DNA of 7,832 nucleotides, from the NCBI GenBank assembly GCA_040905845.1, contig JBBDQV010000080.1, forward strand, positions 1-7,832, in the 5' to 3' direction. The position numbers and the translations under genes were made by a program. Source of the DNA: VGDP01 sp040905845. Lineage in GTDB: Bacteria; Pseudomonadota; Alphaproteobacteria; SP197. The notes beneath the pieces are model-generated. The model saw only the letters and a program-made list of their open reading frames with translations, ran no database searches and was not told where the DNA came from. Each line of letters opens with the position of its first letter. The stretch's first letter is position 1. This document shows, piece by piece, positions 6,217 to 7,832 of the stretch.

Positions 6217-6231
6217 GCGCGCGCTCCCGAA

Positions 6232-6240
6232 GGGGGGGAG
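6232..6240 (+). promoter_or_regulatory. Ribosome binding site of the LivG-type gene
   Basis: GGGGGGGAG lies four nt before the ATG at 6245. It supports that ATG over an in-frame GTG at 6215, which falls inside the TATAGT box and has no ribosome site. The seven-G run is a simple homopolymer. Confidence 0.6.
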
Positions 6241-6244
6241 CGGC

Positions 6245-7000
6245 ATGGCGATCCTCGAGGTCGAGTCCTTGAGCAAGCGTTTCGGCGGCCTGGCCGCCGT
6301 GGACGCGCTCAGCTTCCGGGTCGAGGACGGCGAGATTCGCGGGCTGATCGGCCCCAACGGCGCCGGCAAGACGACAACGTTCAACGTCATCAGCGGCTTC
6401 TACGCGCCGACCGCGGGGCGCATCGTCTACCAGGGCAGCGACATCTCGGGACTCAGGGCCCACGCGATCGCAGGCCTCGGCTTGATCCGCACGTTCCAGG
6501 CGACGGTCCTGTTCCAGGAGCTCTCGGTGCTCGAGAACGTCGTGGTCGGCCGGCACCTGCACGCGGCGGTCGGGGTCTGGGACGCGCTCGTCGGCCGCAA
6601 CCGGGCGATCGAGCGCGAGGCGCGCGAGCGCGCGCTCGAGGTCCTGTCGTTCCTGGGCCTCGCGGAGCGGCGCGACGAGGCGACCCTGAACCTGCCCCAC
6701 GGCCACCAGCGCGCGCTCGGCATCGCCGTGGCGCTCGCCGCCGAGCCCAAGCTCCTGCTACTCGACGAGCCGTTCACCGGCATGAACCCGGAGGAAACCC
6801 GCGCCATGATGACGCACATCGAGAACGTGCGCGGGCGCGGCGTCACAGTTCTCCTGGTCGAGCACGACATGCAGGCGGTCATGGGCCTGTGCGACCGCAT
6901 CACCGTGCTCAACTTCGGCCGCCTGCTGGCCGAGGGCGCGCCCGCCGAGATCCGGCGCCACCCCGACGTGATCGAGGCCTACCTCGGGACCGCCCACTGA
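6245..7000 (+). CDS. livG: LivG-type branched-chain amino acid (HAAT) ABC transporter ATPase
   Basis: This 251-residue ATPase is one of the two nucleotide-binding subunits of a hydrophobic amino acid-type importer. Motifs: Walker A GPNGAGKTT (36-44), Q-loop Q85 in IRTFQATVLF, family signature LPHGHQR (150-156) in place of LSGGQ, Walker B LLLLDEP (170-176) with E175, TGMNPEE (178-184) and H-loop H207 in VEHDM. The 'FGGLAAV' start, the IRTFQ segment and a C-terminal 'IRRHPDVIEAYLG' are characteristic of LivG rather than LivF. The LPxGHQR signature is normal in this subfamily. The ATG follows a G-rich ribosome site. The LivF-type gene starts one nt after its stop. Permeases and binding protein are not in the window, so the substrate (branched-chain amino acids, urea, amides or others) is undetermined; the symbol denotes family only. 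Confidence 0.9.
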   Translation: MAILEVESLSKRFGGLAAVDALSFRVEDGEIRGLIGPNGAGKTTTFNVISGFYAPTAGRIVYQGSDISGLRAHAIAGLGLIRTFQATVLFQELSVLENVVVGRHLHAAVGVWDALVGRNRAIEREARERALEVLSFLGLAERRDEATLNLPHGHQRALGIAVALAAEPKLLLLDEPFTGMNPEETRAMMTHIENVRGRGVTVLLVEHDMQAVMGLCDRITVLNFGRLLAEGAPAEIRRHPDVIEAYLGTAH

Positions 7001-7001
7001 C

Positions 7002-7709
7002 ATGCTGTTCCGCATCGAGGGCCTGGTCGTCCACTACGGCAAGGTCGCCGCGCTCAAGGGCGTCGGTCTCGAGGTCGACGCCGGCGACATCGTCACCCTG
7101 ATCGGCGCGAACGGGGCCGGTAAGAGCACCACGCTCCGCGCGATCTCGGGCCTGGTCAAGCCCAGCGCGGGCGCGATCTGGTTCGACGGGGCGCGGATCG
7201 ACGGGCTCGCCGCCGCCGAGATCGTGCGTCGCGGCATCGCCCACGTGCCGGAGGGGCGGCGCGTGTTTCCCGACCTGACGGTCTACGAGAACCTGATGAC
7301 CGGCGCTTTCTTGCGCAACGACAAGGCGGCCATCGCCCGCGACCTCGACACGGTCTACGAGCACTTCCCCCGGCTCAAGGAGCGGCGTGGCCAGCGCGCC
7401 AAGACCCTGTCGGGCGGCGAGCAGCAGATGCTCGCCATGGGCCGCGCGTTGATGGCGAGCCCTCGCATCCTGCTGCTCGACGAGCCTTCGCTCGGGCTGT
7501 CGCCGGTCATGGTCCAGGAGATCGCCAAGATCGTGGTCGAGATCAACCAGCGCGGCGTGCCGGTGATCCTGGTCGAACAGAACGCCGAGCTCGCGCTGCG
7601 CCTGGCGCGCTACGGCTACGTGCTCGAGACCGGGCGCGTCGCGCTGCACGGCAAGGCTGAGGAGCTGCACGAACACGAGCACGTGCGGCGCGCCTATCTG
7701 GGCGGCTGA
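7002..7709 (+). CDS. livF: LivF-type branched-chain amino acid (HAAT) ABC transporter ATPase
   Basis: This 235-residue protein is the second ATPase of the HAAT importer and should form a heterodimer with the LivG-type protein. Motifs: Walker A GANGAGKST (35-43), the LivF-typical HVPEGRRVFPDLTVYENL (81-98), signature LSGGEQQ (136-142), Walker B ILLLDEP (156-162) with E161, GLSP (165-168), and VEQN (191-194) where most ABC ATPases have His. That His-to-Gln change is standard for LivF. The C-terminus 'EEL...VRRAYLGG' is also typical. The ATG sits one nt after the LivG stop with little ribosome site of its own, suggesting translational coupling. Confidence 0.92.
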   Translation: MLFRIEGLVVHYGKVAALKGVGLEVDAGDIVTLIGANGAGKSTTLRAISGLVKPSAGAIWFDGARIDGLAAAEIVRRGIAHVPEGRRVFPDLTVYENLMTGAFLRNDKAAIARDLDTVYEHFPRLKERRGQRAKTLSGGEQQMLAMGRALMASPRILLLDEPSLGLSPVMVQEIAKIVVEINQRGVPVILVEQNAELALRLARYGYVLETGRVALHGKAEELHEHEHVRRAYLGG

Positions 7710-7710
7710 A

Positions 7711-7832
7711 GTGGCGGGCGAGCCGTGGCGCGTCGCCGACATGTTCTGGGAAACCTGGAGCGAGACGGCCCTGACGGCCCACGGGGCCGGGCGCCGGGGC
7801 GAGGCGCGTGCCCTCTGGGCCCACGCGGCGCG
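7711..7832 (+). CDS. Start of an unidentified protein, cut by the window edge
   Basis: A GTG one nt after the LivF stop opens a frame that stays open for 40 codons to the window end. The predicted start is MAGEPWRVADMFWETWSETA, then a short stretch rich in Ala, Arg and Trp ending LWAHAA. An internal ATG at 7741 is an alternative start. The sequence is soluble-looking and probably helical; the spaced W/A/L pattern is faintly like a tetratricopeptide helix pair, but too little is visible. It is not the beginning of a LivH/LivM permease or a signal peptide. Tight packing suggests the same operon as the two ATPases. Function unknown. Confidence 0.55.
   Translation, partial: MAGEPWRVADMFWETWSETALTAHGAGRRGEARALWAHAA

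Noticed and set aside
6215..6244. Upstream GTG start for the LivG-type gene
   Set aside because: There is no ribosome site ahead of it, it overlaps a TATAGT box, and the ten extra residues are not part of the family. The ATG at 6245 has a good site.
6692..6712. LivG-type signature LPHGHQR instead of LSGGQQR
   Set aside because: LPxGHQR/LxYGxQR variants are normal in LivG proteins.
7575..7586. Missing H-loop histidine in the LivF-type ATPase (VEQN)
   Set aside because: Gln at this position is the usual state in LivF proteins, so it is not a sign of inactivation.
1..7832. CRISPR arrays, tRNA or rRNA genes, insertion sequences, prophage or defence genes
   Set aside because: I saw no regularly spaced long direct repeats, no cloverleaf or rRNA-like conserved segments, and no transposase, integrase or nuclease motifs on either strand.

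Overview
The window is dense, very GC-rich bacterial DNA with strong G/C bias at third codon positions. Together with two proteobacterial-type intergenic repeats at the left end and the gene families present, this suggests a high-GC Alphaproteobacterium (Rhodospirillales/Rhizobiales-like). The taxonomic call is an inference. I see no rRNA, tRNA, CRISPR array, transposase or phage gene.

Layout. Positions 1-214 are non-coding and hold two short palindromic repeats. Positions 215-5226, all on the minus strand, form one compact operon read right to left: a periplasmic quaternary-amine (glycine betaine/choline-type) binding protein (5226-4273), a ProV-like ATPase (4202-3108), a double-length permease that is an internal duplication of ProW (3111-1108), and a choline/ethanolamine-kinase-like phosphotransferase (1111-215). 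The last three genes overlap by 4 nt at each junction. A 13-bp perfect hairpin lies between the binding-protein gene and the ATPase gene. Positions 5227-5408 are a divergent control region with clustered direct and inverted repeats. To its right, on the plus strand, are a DeoR/GlpR-family repressor (5409-6179), LivG-type and LivF-type ATPases of a branched-chain-amino-acid-type (HAAT) ABC transporter (6245-7000 and 7002-7709), and the first 40 codons of an unidentified protein that runs off the window (7711 onward).

How the genes may work together. The left operon is a complete importer (binding protein, ATPase, two fused permease domains) plus a cytoplasmic small-molecule kinase. A simple reading is uptake of choline or a related amino-alcohol followed by phosphorylation, which traps it or feeds phospholipid or surface phosphocholine synthesis. 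The ligand and kinase substrate cannot be fixed from sequence. The right cluster contains only the two ATPases of a second importer. Its permeases and binding protein are outside the window, probably downstream. The DeoR-type regulator sits between the two transport systems and could control one or both through the repeats at 5301-5345.

I found no clear evidence of a wholly new system. The points most worth a second look are the transporter-kinase operon, the duplicated permease, the organised repeats in the divergent region, and the DeoR-LivG-LivF-unknown gene order.
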